From positions 1-14,758 of the forward strand of contig CAYRLW010000065.1 in assembly GCA_964425215.1 (NCBI GenBank): a stretch of DNA of 14,758 nt, read 5' to 3'. Under the pieces are notes generated by a model that saw nothing but the letters and a program-made list of their open reading frames with translations, did no database searches and had not been told where the DNA came from. The position numbers and the translations under genes are program-made. The DNA comes from CAYRLW01 sp964425215 (lineage in GTDB: Bacteria; Spirochaetota; Spirochaetia; Treponematales; Breznakiellaceae). How positions within the stretch are numbered: position 1 is the stretch's first letter; each line of letters starts with the position of its first letter. This document shows, in pieces, positions 13,726 to 14,758 of the stretch.

Positions 13726-14676
13726 GTGGGAAAAATCATAAAAGTTGCCCTTTTTCAATTCCTATTGGGAGGACTTCTGTTCCCCCAGGATACCGGAGAG
13801 TCGATTCGGCAAGCCTTAGTGGACACGGCAAAAAAGTACCTGGGGGTTCCCTACGTGTACGGAGCCGAATCTCCGGAGGCCTTTGACTGTTCTGGCTTTG
13901 TTCAGTACGTGTACAAACAGGCGGCGGGGCTATCGATACCCCGCAGTTCTAAACAGATTTGGTTCACCGGACGTCCGGTAGATGTTTCATCCGCGGCAAC
14001 GGGGGATGTTCTGGTCTTTGACACCGTCGGCGGGGCCCCAAGCCACGTGGCCCTGCTTTTGGATAGGGCTTCAATTATCCACGCCGTATCCGAGGGGCCT
14101 AAGACCGGGGTTATCGTTTCCTCTTTACAGGACCGGTATTTTGGCAAACGGATCTTGGGAGCCCGGGTATTTATTCCCCCGCAGGTCTCCCCAAATGCCC
14201 CGTTACAACAAAATCCCGTTCCACCACAGAGTTCCACGACGAAGCAAAATCCCAATCGGGAGAACCACAATTCAGTTCCCGAACAGAAACGGGGCCCCGC
14301 GCCCCTTGTCCAAGCTCCCCCCAGCGCTCCGTCCGCTGAGGAGATTCCCGTTTCCACCATCGGCTTTACCATTACCAACGAACCGGTGCTGTATACGGAT
14401 AAAATTCCCGCCCTCGTGGGGAGCGCCCTTCAGTACGCGGTGACCAACGGTACCGGCAAGGATGGGGTCTTTGAAATTCTCTTTTACAAAATGGACCTGG
14501 ATCCGGCTAAGGCTAAAACGCTTCGGCAGGATCGCGTAAAAATTAAGGCAGGAGAGATGATCGAAGTGGATCCCTACACGTTTACCGAACCGGGACAGTA
14601 CAAACTTATTCTTAAAACGTACAATAACTTAAAACGGGTTGAGCGGGTTTGGAAAGTGGTACCTAATAAGGGATAA
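13726..14676 (+). CDS. Secreted NlpC/P60 cysteine peptidase (peptidoglycan endopeptidase)
   Basis: This is a predicted exported cell-wall hydrolase, 316 aa. A short signal peptide (basic GKIIK, then a hydrophobic run to about residue 20) precedes the NlpC/P60 domain at about 26-155. The catalytic triad is visible as C55 in FDCSGFVQYVY, H107 in PSHVALLLD and H119 in IIHAV. A linker rich in Pro, Gln, Ser and Asn follows (about 160-218), then a beta-rich C-terminal domain of about 100 residues of unknown family, perhaps wall-binding. The start is GTG 13726, with GGGAGG 8 nt upstream; the open frame extends further up only inside the cyclase gene. It follows the diguanylate cyclase after 32 nt on the same strand, so the two are probably cotranscribed. 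Confidence 0.9.
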   Translation: MGKIIKVALFQFLLGGLLFPQDTGESIRQALVDTAKKYLGVPYVYGAESPEAFDCSGFVQYVYKQAAGLSIPRSSKQIWFTGRPVDVSSAATGDVLVFDTVGGAPSHVALLLDRASIIHAVSEGPKTGVIVSSLQDRYFGKRILGARVFIPPQVSPNAPLQQNPVPPQSSTTKQNPNRENHNSVPEQKRGPAPLVQAPPSAPSAEEIPVSTIGFTITNEPVLYTDKIPALVGSALQYAVTNGTGKDGVFEILFYKMDLDPAKAKTLRQDRVKIKAGEMIEVDPYTFTEPGQYKLILKTYNNLKRVERVWKVVPNKG

Positions 14677-14677
14677 T

Positions 14678-14718
14678 AAAAAGAGGCTCTTTCAAAACTC
14701 CCTGAGTTTTGAAAGAGC
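14678..14718 (-). terminator. 15-bp hairpin terminator at the right edge, T-run on the minus strand
   Basis: Arms 14686-14700 (GCTCTTTCAAAACTC) and 14704-14718 pair perfectly over 15 bp with a 3-nt CCT loop. Read on the minus strand the stem is followed by CTCTTTTT, a good terminator signal for a gene entering from beyond the window. On the plus strand the stem is followed by TACCTTAG, with no T-run, so it would terminate the peptidase gene poorly, though the stem may still protect its RNA end. Confidence 0.75.
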
Positions 14719-14758
14719 TACCTTAGATGTATATGCAGTATTTTTGCTATTCTTTATA

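Noticed and set aside
1..14758. CRISPR, toxin-antitoxin, phage, IS or riboswitch elements
   Set aside because: I looked on both strands and saw no regularly spaced repeats, transposase motifs, phage genes, paired toxin-antitoxin frames or known aptamer cores.

Overview
The window looks like ordinary chromosome from a GC-leaning spirochaete, most likely of the Treponema lineage. That is an inference from gene content: SPase-I-type 'FA' signal peptides, a TRAP transporter paired with an extracytoplasmic sensor kinase and an AraC-type response regulator, and a 2-keto-3-deoxygluconate-kinase-like enzyme beside 6-phosphogluconate dehydrogenase. No marker gene fixes the species. I see no rRNA, tRNA, CRISPR array, insertion sequence, phage gene or broken gene.

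Layout. (1) Positions 13-2396, plus strand: a clear promoter followed by a three-gene polar amino acid ABC importer (binding protein, permease, ATPase). (2) Positions 2401-12182, minus strand: nine co-directional genes. In transcription order these are sensor kinase, response regulator, dctP, dctQ, dctM, a LacI-family repressor, gnd, a kdgK-like PfkB kinase, and a 58-residue small gene that ends only 4 nt from the convergent ATPase gene. (3) Positions 12212-14676, plus strand: a PAS-GAF-GGDEF diguanylate cyclase and an NlpC/P60 endopeptidase, divergent from the sensor kinase. A 15-bp hairpin ends the window. Its T-run lies on the minus strand, so it probably terminates a gene beyond the right edge.

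How it works together (inference): the membrane kinase senses an outside signal and phosphorylates the AraC-type regulator, which would turn on dctP from the 134-nt gap between them. DctPQM imports an organic or sugar acid, and the PfkB kinase and Gnd handle sugar-acid phosphates under the LacI-family repressor. A strong intrinsic terminator between dctP and dctQM should keep the binding protein in excess. Catabolic steps linking the import to KDG or 6-phosphogluconate are absent here and must be encoded elsewhere.

No clearly new system stands out. The points most worth checking are the small gene at 2401-2577, LacI-type operator-like dyads around kdgK that resemble a site in the ABC-importer promoter, 20-bp-spaced direct repeats upstream of dctP, and a shared -10 box in the kinase/cyclase divergent promoter with a possibly leaderless cyclase start.
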